A program made the translations under genes and the position numbers. From Saccharolobus caldissimus (GTDB lineage Archaea; Thermoproteota; Thermoprotei_A; Sulfolobales; Sulfolobaceae): DNA of 64,000 bases. Shown here piece after piece: positions 8,171 to 18,041 of this stretch. Where the stretch lies: assembly GCF_020886315.1 (NCBI RefSeq), contig NZ_AP025226.1, forward strand, positions 1,452,001 to 1,516,000, given 5' to 3'. The notes below the pieces were generated by a model, which was not told the origin of the DNA, ran no database searches, and saw nothing but the letters and a program-made list of their open reading frames with translations. Position 1 is the first letter of the stretch; each line of letters opens with the position of its first letter.

Positions 8171-8507
8171 TACCTATCGCCTTGAGTATCTTTAAAATTA
8201 AGTATAATCCCCTCTTAACGTCAGGGTCGTTTAGTTCCTTTATTAGCTCTCCTAAGCTCACATTATTAACCTCTTCCTTACCGCTTAAAACGCTGTAAAT
8301 TACGTTAACGTTCCTTATTAATATAGCGTTTTGTTCTGCTAAAAAAGCTAAGTTTTCATCTAGTTTTTCTACTATTCCGACTAACAGTGGCAGTATTCCA
8401 GTTTTCTGCAATGCATTTAATAGCCTTAAGAATTGCTCTAAAGCGTCCTTACTTTCAACTATCTGTTCAATTAATCCGTCAATGGCTTGAACTCCTCTCT
8501 CATCCAT
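8151..8507 (-). CDS. DUF1641 protein of the formate dehydrogenase operon
   Basis: A 118-residue, mostly helical, acidic protein without membrane segments or Cys motifs. Its sequence and position between a formate dehydrogenase catalytic subunit and FdhD match the DUF1641 family. That family is repeatedly encoded with soluble molybdenum formate dehydrogenases, but its role is unknown. It overlaps the upstream gene by 37 bases and fdhD by 20 bases, so it is translated as part of the same unit. A partner or assembly function is inferred from this linkage. Confidence 0.75.
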   Translation of the reverse strand: MDERGVQAIDGLIEQIVESKDALEQFLRLLNALQKTGILPLLVGIVEKLDENLAFLAEQNAILIRNVNVIYSVLSGKEEVNNVSLGELIKELNDPDVKRGLYLILKILKAIGSASKKD

Positions 8508-11401
8508 TTCTTTTGCACCTCTATTCCTACTTGTCTCCTCCTCTCATCTACGTGAAATCTCCAATTATCTAAAGGTAATGGGCTTCCTCCCTTTCCTTCC
8601 TCTATTTTCTCTATTACCACTGGCGTATCTTTATATCCAGGGGTACCACTTGCCTTATCTATTTCTAAGCCAGTGAGATTATTAACGCCTTTAGACGGAT
8701 CTGAAGCGAATAGAGGTATGAATATTTCCTCACCCTGAACCCTATCGCTAACTATAGCCCTAGCTTTTATTTCTCCTCCAAATTTAGATTTGACTAGCAC
8801 GAGATCTCCATTCTTTATGGAGTACTTTACGGCTAATTCCTTTGATACTTCAACGAAAGTTTCAGGAACCTTTCTCCTTAATCCTTCAACCCTTCTCGTC
8901 ATGTTTCCTACGTGAAAGTGTTCTAATACTCTTCCGGTGTTTACAATTACTCTGTGAACTTCATCTCTTAGCTCTGGAGGCTTCCAGCTTAACGGATATA
9001 ATATAGCCTTCCCATCTTCTGTTGCGAAAGCATTAACATATAAAAGTGGAGTGTCAGTACCATCTTCATTTACTGGCCATAGTAAGCTATTAAATCCTTC
9101 TAACCTCGAATAGCTAACTCCAGCAAATATTGGACATAATTTAGCTATTTCATCCATTATTTCCGATGGATGTTTATAGTTCCAATTTGCTCCTAAGGCA
9201 TTAGCGATCATTTGGATTATTTCCCAATCGGGTTTAGAGTCTCCTAATGGTTCTATAGCCTTATAGAATCTCTGAATCCTCCTCTCGGTATTTACGAAAG
9301 TCCCATCTTTCTCTAGGCTAGCAGCTGCTGGTAATATTACATCGGCTAATTTGGCAGTTTCAGTCATGAACATATCTTGAACTATTAAGAAGTCCACTTT
9401 CTCTAAGGCTTGTTTAGTTAATGGGGTTCCGCAGTCTACCATTACAGTATCCTCTCCAACTATATATAAGGCGTGAATTTTACCCTCTAATACTCCCTCA
9501 ATCATTTGAGGTATTTGTAATCCTGGCTTTCTGTTTAATTTAACTCCCCAACCATCTTCAAATTTCCTTATTACATTCTCATCATCTAACCTCTGATATC
9601 CTGGTAAGTAATTAGGTAAACAGCCGAAATCACTAACGCCTTGAACGTTGTTATGGCCTCTCATGGGATATGCTCCAGTCCCTGGCCTTCCGTAGTTTCC
9701 GGTTATTAATAATAAATCAGATATTATGGTTGACGTATCAGCCCCTCCTAAATGTTGCGTTACTCCCATTCCCCATAATATTACTACGTTTTTAGCCTCA
9801 TGTATCATTTCCGCTAATTTAATTATTTGTTCCTTTGGAACTCCGCTTATACTTTCAACATAATCTAATGTGAATCCTTTTATTGATTCCTTGAATTCCT
9901 CAAACCCCTTTACTCTCTTCTCAATGAACTCCCTATTTTCCCACCCTTTATCTATAATATATTTAGTAACAGCAGCCAATATTGCTGCATCGGTGCCAGG
10001 TTTCGGTCTTATAAACAAGTTAGCCCTTTCGGCCATTTCATGCTTTCTCACATCTATTACAACTACCTTAGCTCCCCTAATTTTCTGGGCCCTCTTTATC
10101 TTACTTCCTATAACGGGGTGGCTTTCGGTAGTGTTATGCCCTACTATAATTATTAAGTCAGCCATTTCTATATCCTTAATAGTTCCAGAATCCGCTCCTA
10201 TTCCCACAGTTCTCCAAAGCCCTACTGTAGCTGGGGCTTGACAATATCTTGCAGAGTTATCTACGTTATTGGTTCCAATTACCGCCCTAGCCAGTTTCTG
10301 TAATAGATAAGCTTCTTCGTTACTCATCTTATCTGAGGCTATGAATCCTATGGAATCTGGTCCATATTTTTCCTTTATTTCCTTTAATCTTTTAGCTATG
10401 TATGATATCGCTTCATCCCAAGTAGCCTCTCTGAACTTATCTCCTTCCCTTATTAGGGGTTTCGTTATCCTATCTGGACTATTAACGAAATCCCAACCGA
10501 ACTTTCCTTTAACACATGTTAGAATTCCGTTAGCTGGAGATTCTGGTTTAGGTTCCACTTTTAGTATTTTCCTTCCCTTAGTCCATACCTCAAAGGAACA
10601 ACCAACTCCGCAGTATATGCAAACAGTTTTAGTCTTCTTTATCTGACTTTCCCTGGCTTTCGCTTCAATTTCACTAAACGTCATTAATAGGCTGAAGTTG
10701 TCCTCAGCTTTTCCTATTGCCTCAATAGCCTTTTTCTTTAAATCTTTGTTAATCCATGTTAGATATCCAGCTTCTCCTAACATCGATTTCTCCATTAAAG
10801 CGTTTACTGGGCACACTGTTACACAAGTACCGCAGTTAACACATGAGGAATTCCCTATTGGATTTCCGTTATCCCAGATTACTCTAGGAGGATTTAAGTC
10901 CCAATTAATCCATATTACCTCATTTACTGCGAAATCTTGGCAAGCCTCAACACATCTTCCACAAAGTATACATTGTGACGGATCGTAGATGTAAAAGGGT
11001 CCGGTATCGTCAACGGAATATGGTTTTTCAATGTATTTCTGTGAATTTATTCCCAGCTTTATTACAGCCTCATGTAATACGCAATCTCCATTGTTATTCT
11101 CACATACACTACAATACAATTTATGATACTTTAATATTCTTGAAATTGCAGTCTTTCTAGCGTTTATCGCTCTGGGACTGTTCACTAAAATGTTCATTCC
11201 ATCTGAGACCTTTGTCGAACATGCCCTAACTAACCTTCCGTTTACCTCTACTAAGCATGAGTCACAACTCTCTATTGGTGTTAATCCCTCATTGTAACAT
11301 ATATGGGGTACGTATACTCCATTCCTCTTTAATACTGATAAAATGGTTTCCCCTTCATTTGCTGTTGTTTCCTTGTTATCGATAGATATCTTTACAGTCA
11401 C
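8471..11401 (-). CDS. fdhF: Formate dehydrogenase catalytic subunit, multi-cluster type
   Basis: This 976-residue enzyme should oxidise formate to CO2 at a molybdenum or tungsten bis-pyranopterin site. In order it has an NADH-dehydrogenase-G-like [2Fe-2S] domain (CYNEG, CDSC, C), a His-Cys [4Fe-4S] segment (H...CSVCENNNGDC), two ferredoxin clusters (CILCGRCVEAC; CVNCGTCVTVCP), and the molybdopterin oxidoreductase domain starting at CIYCGVGC near residue 262. The metal ligand is Cys (ARYCQAPA), not selenocysteine. The final third is the molydopterin dinucleotide-binding domain. No membrane or cytochrome subunit is adjacent. GTG start at 11401. Confidence 0.9.
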   Translation of the reverse strand: MTVKISIDNKETTANEGETILSVLKRNGVYVPHICYNEGLTPIESCDSCLVEVNGRLVRACSTKVSDGMNILVNSPRAINARKTAISRILKYHKLYCSVCENNNGDCVLHEAVIKLGINSQKYIEKPYSVDDTGPFYIYDPSQCILCGRCVEACQDFAVNEVIWINWDLNPPRVIWDNGNPIGNSSCVNCGTCVTVCPVNALMEKSMLGEAGYLTWINKDLKKKAIEAIGKAEDNFSLLMTFSEIEAKARESQIKKTKTVCIYCGVGCSFEVWTKGRKILKVEPKPESPANGILTCVKGKFGWDFVNSPDRITKPLIREGDKFREATWDEAISYIAKRLKEIKEKYGPDSIGFIASDKMSNEEAYLLQKLARAVIGTNNVDNSARYCQAPATVGLWRTVGIGADSGTIKDIEMADLIIIVGHNTTESHPVIGSKIKRAQKIRGAKVVVIDVRKHEMAERANLFIRPKPGTDAAILAAVTKYIIDKGWENREFIEKRVKGFEEFKESIKGFTLDYVESISGVPKEQIIKLAEMIHEAKNVVILWGMGVTQHLGGADTSTIISDLLLITGNYGRPGTGAYPMRGHNNVQGVSDFGCLPNYLPGYQRLDDENVIRKFEDGWGVKLNRKPGLQIPQMIEGVLEGKIHALYIVGEDTVMVDCGTPLTKQALEKVDFLIVQDMFMTETAKLADVILPAAASLEKDGTFVNTERRIQRFYKAIEPLGDSKPDWEIIQMIANALGANWNYKHPSEIMDEIAKLCPIFAGVSYSRLEGFNSLLWPVNEDGTDTPLLYVNAFATEDGKAILYPLSWKPPELRDEVHRVIVNTGRVLEHFHVGNMTRRVEGLRRKVPETFVEVSKELAVKYSIKNGDLVLVKSKFGGEIKARAIVSDRVQGEEIFIPLFASDPSKGVNNLTGLEIDKASGTPGYKDTPVVIEKIEEGKGGSPLPLDNWRFHVDERRRQVGIEVQKKWMREEFKPLTD

Positions 11402-11410
11402 ATATGTCTG

Positions 11411-11416
11411 ATCTCC
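11411..11416 (-). promoter_or_regulatory. Shine-Dalgarno GGAGAT before fdhF
   Basis: Minus-strand GGAGAT is nine bases before the GTG at 11401. An overlapping ATG at 11403 leads straight to a stop (ATGTGA). The spacing therefore favours the GTG and shows that this operon, unlike most genes here, has a leader. Confidence 0.55.
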
Positions 11417-11476
11417 TTTTGCATTAAAAAAGTTAGCTCACTAAACATTTTAAATCAAAAAATTCCTTTTTTAGTT

Positions 11477-11632
11477 TTAGAAAAAGTCATTTAACGGTGT
11501 TGATAGAGATGTAGTATATACACAGGCTATTAAGGTGCACTTATTCTCATCTTCGCACTCAAAAATTCCATAACCAGAATTACAAATTGATGTCCTTCTA
11601 ATTGTGTAATATTTTACTTTATTAGATTTCAT
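11477..11632 (-). CDS. Small four-Cys protein (51 aa)
   Basis: A 51-residue frame begins MKSNKVKYYTIRRT and contains four cysteines (ICNSG, FECED, NKCTLIAC), which could bind a metal or form disulfides. A TATA-like TTTAAATATG at about 11655-11664 lies roughly 26 bases before the ATG at 11632, which favours a real leaderless gene. It is oriented like the fdh operon and lies just upstream of it. No family was recognised. Confidence 0.45.
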   Translation of the reverse strand: MKSNKVKYYTIRRTSICNSGYGIFECEDENKCTLIACVYTTSLSTPLNDFF

Positions 11633-12024
11633 AAGATATCTTAGTTAATTCTCATATTTAAATCTTCATTATTATGCTTTTCAAAATACGAAGGAAGTTA
11701 TTATAAAGTATTTAATAATGAATCTTAAATAAGTGATCTATAAGCAGAGTTGTAACGCAATAGATATTTAGTGATAAAATTAAAAATTATAAAACATGTA
11801 TTATACAATTTTTAATTAATTTATCACAAATCTAGTTATGAACGTTATTTGTAGTAAGTAACTTAAGTTTAGCCCCTTTCTTTTCATAAACTTCAGACTA
11901 ATAATTATTACATTGAAATAAAAAGCTAACAATTCATTTCATATTACTGCAAAAATAATCACTGTATCAGAAAATTTGTAGATAACTTTATAATTAAAGT
12001 TGGATAATTAACTTTTGATCAAAA
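11633..12024. other. Intergenic, promoter region only
   Basis: About 390 AT-rich bases between divergent genes. A TATA-like TTTATAATTA near 11989-11998 is correctly spaced for the ATG at 12025. Nothing else was recognised. Confidence 0.5.
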
Positions 12025-12597
12025 ATGTCTCTCCCATTACTTCCGCTCGCTGTGGGATTTTTTGGTCTAGGAACTGGGTATTTTGTATATGGAGGTTGGG
12101 AAGTAAGCGGCTATCCAAGTAGTAGTGAAGCATTAAATAAATCATTAGGACAATGGGGCATATGGATGCCGGGATTCATGCAATTTATTACTGGTGTAAT
12201 CTTATGGACTTATATAGCGTTGTTTCATATCTCTGCACCTAATGCGTTATATATGGCAGCTGTAGCTTTCACGGCTTACGGTGTTCATTGGTTCGCTTTA
12301 GGATTAAATAAACATTACGGTGGTGATACTAGAGTTGACGGTTATATGGCTATCGCTTTTCTCTGGATATCAATAATTGGTGCATTAGTGTTTTATACTG
12401 TTGGTGATTTTCCAGTTGGAATATTGTTTACATTATTAACTTTAGTATACATATCTGACATACCAGCTAGTTTATTAGCTTCAAGGACATGGACGAGAAT
12501 AAAAGGTGCCTTTCATATAATCACTGGCGTATGGTTAATGTATTTAACGTTTGCAGCTATAACCTCATTCGCTCTAGGTTGGACACTTCCATTATAA
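12025..12597 (+). CDS. GPR1/FUN34/YaaH (SatP)-like membrane transporter
   Basis: A 190-residue protein with six hydrophobic membrane segments. It resembles the acetate/succinate transporter family in several places: PLAVGFFGLGTGYF at the start, GFMQFITGVI, the FTAYG loop before the third helix pair (FTSYG in SatP), and a final helix containing IITGVWLMYL. The canonical NPAPLGL signature is changed (LPLLPLAVG), so the substrate is uncertain; AmiS/UreI-type channels have a similar size. Leaderless start at ATG 12025. It converges with the pirin gene. Confidence 0.55.
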   Translation: MSLPLLPLAVGFFGLGTGYFVYGGWEVSGYPSSSEALNKSLGQWGIWMPGFMQFITGVILWTYIALFHISAPNALYMAAVAFTAYGVHWFALGLNKHYGGDTRVDGYMAIAFLWISIIGALVFYTVGDFPVGILFTLLTLVYISDIPASLLASRTWTRIKGAFHIITGVWLMYLTFAAITSFALGWTLPL

Positions 12598-12610
12598 TTT
12601 TTTAAATTAT

Positions 12611-13486
12611 TTATTCTACATCCTCTACATCAGCCTGTATCTTTGTAAATGTACCTTTTCTTAAATCCTCTAAGGCCTCTAATATTTCATAATCGTAATT
12701 CATAACTATTGGGCCGTACCATGCTATGGGCTCTCCTAATGGCATTCCAGATAAGAATAGTAATCTTAAAGGTTTATCAATAGCCTTAATGCTTACTAAT
12801 CCTCCTTCCCTATTGAATATCACTAATTCTTTTTCTTTAGCCTTAGTTACTTCATCGAATAATCCCTCCCCTTCTATGATATAGGCTAATGCTGTATATC
12901 CTTCTTTTACAGTGTGTATGAAAGAAGTCTCAGGTGGTATCATTACCTCTAAATACTCTGTATCTACTGCTAAATCCCTTATTGGACCCTGAATATCCCC
13001 AACTTGTCCTGCTACTACTTTAACTTTCACACTGTTATCTAACGTAATTTCTGGTATATGTTTACCTTTTAAATTTCTATATTTTGGTCTAGTCATCTTC
13101 TTCTTTGCAGGTAAGTTAACCCATAATTGGAAACCCCATAATTCACCGTCTGCATCAACTTGAGGCATTTCCTCATGGAATATACCTCCACCTGCTGTCA
13201 TCCATTGAATATCCCCCGATTCTATAACCCCACTAATACCAGTACTATCACCGTGTTTAACCCTACCTTTAAGCATATAGGTTACGGTCTCAATGCCTCT
13301 ATGTGGATGCCATGGAAATCCTGCAATATAATCTAAGGGGTTTTTAGAACCGAAGTGATCTAAAAGTAAAAATGGGTCTGTAATTTCAGCAATTCTAGGT
13401 CCTCCGAAAACCCTATAGAGCTTTACTCCAGCTCCATCTATAGTATAATGCCCAGTTATTACTTGAACTACATCTCTTATTTTCAT
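12611..13486 (-). CDS. Pirin family protein
   Basis: A 291-residue bicupin of the pirin family. The N-terminal cupin has the metal-binding signature HPHRGIETVTYML (about residues 57-69) and GDIQWMTAGGGIFHEEMP (about residues 92-109), with the conserved His and Glu ligands in place. The C-terminal cupin domain is present and the length is normal. Some pirins have quercetin dioxygenase activity; others are redox-sensing iron proteins. The role here cannot be told from context. Confidence 0.9.
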   Translation of the reverse strand: MKIRDVVQVITGHYTIDGAGVKLYRVFGGPRIAEITDPFLLLDHFGSKNPLDYIAGFPWHPHRGIETVTYMLKGRVKHGDSTGISGVIESGDIQWMTAGGGIFHEEMPQVDADGELWGFQLWVNLPAKKKMTRPKYRNLKGKHIPEITLDNSVKVKVVAGQVGDIQGPIRDLAVDTEYLEVMIPPETSFIHTVKEGYTALAYIIEGEGLFDEVTKAKEKELVIFNREGGLVSIKAIDKPLRLLFLSGMPLGEPIAWYGPIVMNYDYEILEALEDLRKGTFTKIQADVEDVE

Positions 13487-13707
13487 ATTTAGAAAATTGA
13501 TTTTCCAAAAATAAATAACTTCTCCAACTTAGTCATGATTATTTTATGAAGAGAATCTCTTTCAAATCTAAACGCTATTAATTCTCATGTAGAATATCTG
13601 AGAACGGAAATACTTAATTGCTCAAATAAGGGTCATACATGGAAAAATAATTTAGACCGCTTTTTCTCATGAGTTGAGAATTTTAACTAGTAATTTATTA
13701 TATCTTT

Positions 13708-14718
13708 GTGGAGAAAGAGAAGATCTGGAATAGAGTAGTTATACCGATATTGGAAAATTTCGCAGCACCGTATTCAGTAATTAGGAGAATTTTCATTCAA
13801 ATCATTCTTTTGGGAGTTGCAGTATTAATTAATGCAATAGTTTTCGTAACATACCAGCATTTAGACTGGATTTCAGCTATATATGCGGGAGTTAATGTAG
13901 TAACTACTGTAGGCTTATACGCACCCAACATAAATCAAATGCCTTCTATAGAGAAGTTAATATTAATTTTAACGATAATTTTTGCGGTAGGGTTATATAC
14001 TAGTATAGTTCAATCCATAGTAGCAACATTAATAAGTAGGAGTACGTGGAATGACGCTAAGGCAAGATGGAAGGGATCCCATATGAAGGGACATACGATA
14101 ATAATAGGGGATGGTAGTGAGATATTAAGTGCTGTGAGGAGATTAGAGAGGCTAGGCATAGATTACATTGTTTTAACCAATTCTAAGGATATAGCAAGTA
14201 AAATAAGAGGGGATAGTGTAATATTAGGTGATCCTAAAGATGATAAAAACCTAATTAACTCGGGGGTAATGGAAGCTAAAAATGTAATAATTATAATGAA
14301 TGATGATATAGAGGCATTATTAGTTACGCTTAAGGTTCAAAAGTTAAATCCTCCGCTTCAAGTTATCGTAGCAATTAGGGATACTTCATTGTTAGACTTA
14401 TTTAAGACTGCGGGTGCTGACTTAGTAATACCCAGTGAGGATATAATAGGGAGGATAGCAGCTGGAGCAGCTGTGTCAAGTAACGTAGCAGGTCTTATAT
14501 TTCCAGAGAGGGCTAACGATCTCATTATAGGAATATTTCAAGTTAGGAAGAAAAGTAAAATTAAAGATTTACCCGATGGTGTAATTCCTCTAGCCATTAT
14601 TAGGGATAATAAGATAGATCCCTTCTTCAGCAGGGATTCTGAACTTAACGTTGGTGATCAGTTAATAGTCTTAGGTAATCCTTCACTGTTTAAGAAGGTT
14701 AAGGAAATTTTAGAATAA
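13708..14718 (+). CDS. Potassium-channel-like protein with RCK (TrkA-N/TrkA-C) domains
   Basis: A 336-residue protein with two membrane helices (about residues 25-50 and 85-108) flanking a pore loop. An RCK domain follows ([18 protein letters not shown], nucleotide-binding fold near residue 128), then a TrkA-C domain. The build is that of MthK-type gated K+ channels. The expected selectivity filter is altered: TTVGLYAP instead of TVGYGD, so conductance or selectivity may differ. GTG start at 13708, with a TATA-like ATTTTAAC about 26 bases upstream. It is followed by an MscS gene in the same direction, suggesting an ion or osmotic response pair. Confidence 0.8.
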   Translation: MEKEKIWNRVVIPILENFAAPYSVIRRIFIQIILLGVAVLINAIVFVTYQHLDWISAIYAGVNVVTTVGLYAPNINQMPSIEKLILILTIIFAVGLYTSIVQSIVATLISRSTWNDAKARWKGSHMKGHTIIIGDGSEILSAVRRLERLGIDYIVLTNSKDIASKIRGDSVILGDPKDDKNLINSGVMEAKNVIIIMNDDIEALLVTLKVQKLNPPLQVIVAIRDTSLLDLFKTAGADLVIPSEDIIGRIAAGAAVSSNVAGLIFPERANDLIIGIFQVRKKSKIKDLPDGVIPLAIIRDNKIDPFFSRDSELNVGDQLIVLGNPSLFKKVKEILE

Positions 14719-14808
14719 AAATTCTATAAGGATTTTTGTATTTCTTGACATAGTTTTAAACCTAACAGTAAGGTTATCCTTATTATCCCCTTATTAAATA
14801 ATTCTTCT

Positions 14809-15684
14809 ATGAACTATAAACCCTACGTGAAAATTCTCATTATTCTTGTAATATTAGCTGTCTTAGATTACGCGCTTAGGTCTTTGTTAGAGAAATTATC
14901 TTTAACCTCTCCAAAGGACGCTATATACTTTATTGATGCTCAGACTGGAATAACTGTAATTATTATAGCAGTAGGAGGATATTTTATAATTAAAATATTT
15001 CAGAATTTAATAAATCAAGCTTTTCTAAGCAAATTAGAGAGAAATGTGGCTTCAACAATTAGGGTAGTTTTAGATGTTATTTTTTATACTATATTAGTAA
15101 TGGCTATATTAGCTGCGTTAAAGGTTAATCTAACTGGTGTCTTAGTGGGAGGTGCAGTTGGAGGAATTGTAATAGGCTTAGCAGTACAGACTATAGCACA
15201 GAACGTTTTATCTGGATTGTTAGTAACTACGAGTAAGACAGTTAAGCCTAATGATGCAGTATCCCTAATCTCCTGGATTTGGGGATCTCCAATAATTGGA
15301 GAAGTTACTAAGGTTTCCATTTTATTCACAGAAGTTAAGACAATTAACGGAAATATAATAAGAATACCCAATTCCGCATTCTTAGGGAATACAGTATTTC
15401 AGAAGTTAGAATCAGAGAGTTCCTTAGCATATCCCTATCAATTACTAGTTAATGCAGATGTTCCCGCAAATGACCTATTAGACCTGGCTAAATCCTATAT
15501 TCAAGACTCTTTTTCTAAAAATGGGCTAAAGAATCCCGAAATTTACTTTACTGGAAAAAACGGGAGTACTAATGCGTTTACCATTATCTTACATTTTGAA
15601 AAAATAGATCAGCTTAATAGATTATTAAACATGGTTAATGAGGCATTTGACAAGGCGTACTGGGAGTTAAAGAAAAAATCATAG
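14809..15684 (+). CDS. mscS: MscS family mechanosensitive channel
   Basis: A 291-residue MscS-type channel. It has an N-terminal membrane helix, two further helices, and the pore-lining segment with repeated small residues (VGGAVGGIVIGLAVQTIAQN, residues 109-128). A beta domain follows (IGEVTKVSILFTEVKTINGN, IRIPNSAF) and then the C-terminal alpha/beta domain. It releases solutes under hypo-osmotic stress. The K+-channel-like gene lies 90 bases upstream in the same orientation. Confidence 0.88.
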   Translation: MNYKPYVKILIILVILAVLDYALRSLLEKLSLTSPKDAIYFIDAQTGITVIIIAVGGYFIIKIFQNLINQAFLSKLERNVASTIRVVLDVIFYTILVMAILAALKVNLTGVLVGGAVGGIVIGLAVQTIAQNVLSGLLVTTSKTVKPNDAVSLISWIWGSPIIGEVTKVSILFTEVKTINGNIIRIPNSAFLGNTVFQKLESESSLAYPYQLLVNADVPANDLLDLAKSYIQDSFSKNGLKNPEIYFTGKNGSTNAFTIILHFEKIDQLNRLLNMVNEAFDKAYWELKKKS

Positions 15685-15910
15685 TGCCTTTATTTAAGTA
15701 TAAATTCATACTTTAACGTAAAAAGTGCCTCTTATAATTTGAATTGTAGTTTACTCCAAATTTTATTAAGACTTATGTTAAACTCACTTTTAATCTATAT
15801 TTGATTTTAAATTTAGAAAATTTAATGAAGTTAGTATCTAAGAAAATTGAAGAATTAGATAAGGCAAATGATATAAAAAGTTTAAATTTATTAGTATAAA
15901 AAAGTTAAAT

Positions 15911-17449
15911 ATGGCAGGGTTTAGAAAAGAAATAGGTCCCATTTCTGCTGCATTTCTCGCATTGGGAGGCATTTTAGGCTCAGCAGTACCCTTCATTCCT
16001 GCAATAGTTTTTGCAGAAGGAGGTCCAATAGGAATATTAGGATGGTTAATTGGGTTAATAATAATTTCTCTTTTAGGACTAATTTTTGCGGAGTTAGGCT
16101 CTACTTATCCCGAAACTGGTGGAGTAGTTAGATATTTGCATTTTTCTCACGGGGCTTTCGCAAGTTTCTTTAACGCATGGGGCACATTTATTGGATATTT
16201 TATGGCTGTAATTTCTGAAACAGTAGCTATAGTCGAATATCTAGCATTCTTCTTTCCTCAGCTTTACTCTAATGGATCTTTAACTCTTCAAGGCGAGTTA
16301 GTGACAGTAGCTTTTCTTTTACTATTTTTTATTATACAGTATTATGGTGTTAAACTAGTAGCTAATGTTAACGATATAATGACCTGGATTAAGGTCATTG
16401 GACTAGTAGCATTCGTTATTATTACACCGATCCTAGTATTTCACTTTAACAATTTTAATCCTCCTAAAGAATATGGAGGATTTGAACCATTTGGTTTTGC
16501 TGGAGCTTTAACAGCATCCTCTATAACAGTTTACGCTTATGCTGGATTTAGGCAGCCTATTGATTATGCGGAAGAAATGAAAAATCCTGGAAGAGATGTA
16601 CCAAGGTCAGTTATAATTTCAATTCTTCTGTCATTTGCAATATATTTAGCCCTTTCTATAGTTTTTCTTGGTGCCTTAAATTGGAGTACTTTAGGAACTA
16701 AACCCTATAACTGGAGTTATATATCTACGCTATCTGCACCAATCCCTCAAGAATTTTCTGGCGCCCTTTCCAGTCTAGGTATATATTTCTTTATAATAGC
16801 GATAATAGCTACAATATCCTCAACTTTAGTATATTTCGGTTCAGCTGCAAGAGTACTATATGCAAATGCTAAAAACGGTTACATGCCAAAGTCGTTTTTA
16901 AAATTAAATTCCAGAGGAGTGCCTTATATATCGCTAATAATTTCATTAATAATAGGAATATTATATATGATAGCCTTTCCTCAATTTTTAACAGAAGCGA
17001 GCATATTCTCTGTAGCTAGTGTAATTAGTTATGCACCTGCAGCCGTATCTTTAATAGTTCTTAGAGTGATAGATCCTAATAGAGAAAGAGTATTTAAGCT
17101 AAAATACGCTAATATTATTTCCCCTATAGCTTTTGCGGCAGGTGGTTTAATGATATATTGGGCTACATATCCAACTACTCTTTATACAATTTTATCTGCT
17201 CTTGTTGGAATACCAATATACTTGTTTTATGAGTTAAGATATAAAAGAATTGTATTATTAGAGATAAAAAAAGGTTGGTGGTATGTAGGTTGGCTTATAG
17301 CAATTTTAGTAGTATCATATCTAGGTTCTTTTGGAGGAATAAATATCATCCCATATCCATTCGATATCATATCTGTAATAATATTATCTCTATTATTCTT
17401 TTATATTGGTTATACATCTGGAATCAAGGGAGGGCAAAAAATTGAATAA
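15911..17449 (+). CDS. APC family amino acid permease
   Basis: A 512-residue permease of the amino acid-polyamine-organocation superfamily with about 12 membrane helices. The first helix carries the substrate-binding glycine motif (ALGGILGSAVPF) and helix 6 contains YAYAGFRQPIDYAEEMKNPG, typical of this superfamily. It is a stand-alone, apparently leaderless gene with a TATA-like TTTAAATTTATT at about 15880-15891. The substrate cannot be predicted. Confidence 0.87.
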   Translation: MAGFRKEIGPISAAFLALGGILGSAVPFIPAIVFAEGGPIGILGWLIGLIIISLLGLIFAELGSTYPETGGVVRYLHFSHGAFASFFNAWGTFIGYFMAVISETVAIVEYLAFFFPQLYSNGSLTLQGELVTVAFLLLFFIIQYYGVKLVANVNDIMTWIKVIGLVAFVIITPILVFHFNNFNPPKEYGGFEPFGFAGALTASSITVYAYAGFRQPIDYAEEMKNPGRDVPRSVIISILLSFAIYLALSIVFLGALNWSTLGTKPYNWSYISTLSAPIPQEFSGALSSLGIYFFIIAIIATISSTLVYFGSAARVLYANAKNGYMPKSFLKLNSRGVPYISLIISLIIGILYMIAFPQFLTEASIFSVASVISYAPAAVSLIVLRVIDPNRERVFKLKYANIISPIAFAAGGLMIYWATYPTTLYTILSALVGIPIYLFYELRYKRIVLLEIKKGWWYVGWLIAILVVSYLGSFGGINIIPYPFDIISVIILSLLFFYIGYTSGIKGGQKIE

Positions 17450-17569
17450 AAATATTGAAAATTTTTAATATTATAACTATTATTAAAAATTATTCTTTAA
17501 TTTCTCTAAAAATATCAATTCACATTTTATTTAGATTAGAGAGTTTTTAGAAAAATAATATTAGTGAAA

Positions 17570-17900
17570 AACTAGGAAAGTATCGTCATTTAGCTACAAA
17601 GAGTGTGCTTATAAAAACATTAAGTAACTTTGATGGGGTTGAAGTCCCTCACTTGTACTTGAAGGAATTGAGGTTATCCATAAAGAAGTACATGAAAAAC
17701 TTGTCAAAATAGCGCAATCGATAAGTACACAAAATAGGAGAAGGACTACTTAACAAGACAAGGGGGAGAAAGCATATAATTAGGGGTAAGAATAATTTGA
17801 AGGACCTTAAGGAGTTGTCTGGTCTTCCTTTGTTTTTGAGTGTTAGTGTCTATAAGATGATAAGTATAAGGGTTTTTATTATTATGATGTTGTTTACGTT
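17570..17900 (+). pseudogene. Decayed coding remnant, probably transposase
   Basis: Short runs of sensible protein sequence occur in shifting frames: LATKSVLIKTLSNFDGVEVP near 17590-17655, LKDLKELSGLPLFLSVS near 17800-17845, and KYKGFYYYDVVYVKG near 17860-17905. They are interrupted by stops. The position at the edge of an insertion-sequence island suggests a decayed transposase, but no family could be named. Confidence 0.35.
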
Positions 17901-17937
17901 AAGGGTTAGGCATCTCATTTTTCTGACCTCCTTATAT

Positions 17938-17985
17938 AAAACATATTAGTCAGATCTGTGTAATACGCATGTGACTAATATGTTT
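17938..17985. repeat. 14-bp perfect inverted repeat
   Basis: AAACATATTAGTCA (17938-17951) is exactly inverted at 17972-17985, with 20 bases between the arms. It lies about 55 bases before the ATPase gene at 18042, upstream of its TATA-like TTATTTAACTTT (about 18011-18022). It could be an operator, a cruciform, or the end of a mobile element. Confidence 0.7.
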
Positions 17986-18041
17986 TAATCAGTCCTAGTC
18001 TTCTGCTAAAGTTATTTAACTTTTCTCTCAAAAAGTAGTAT

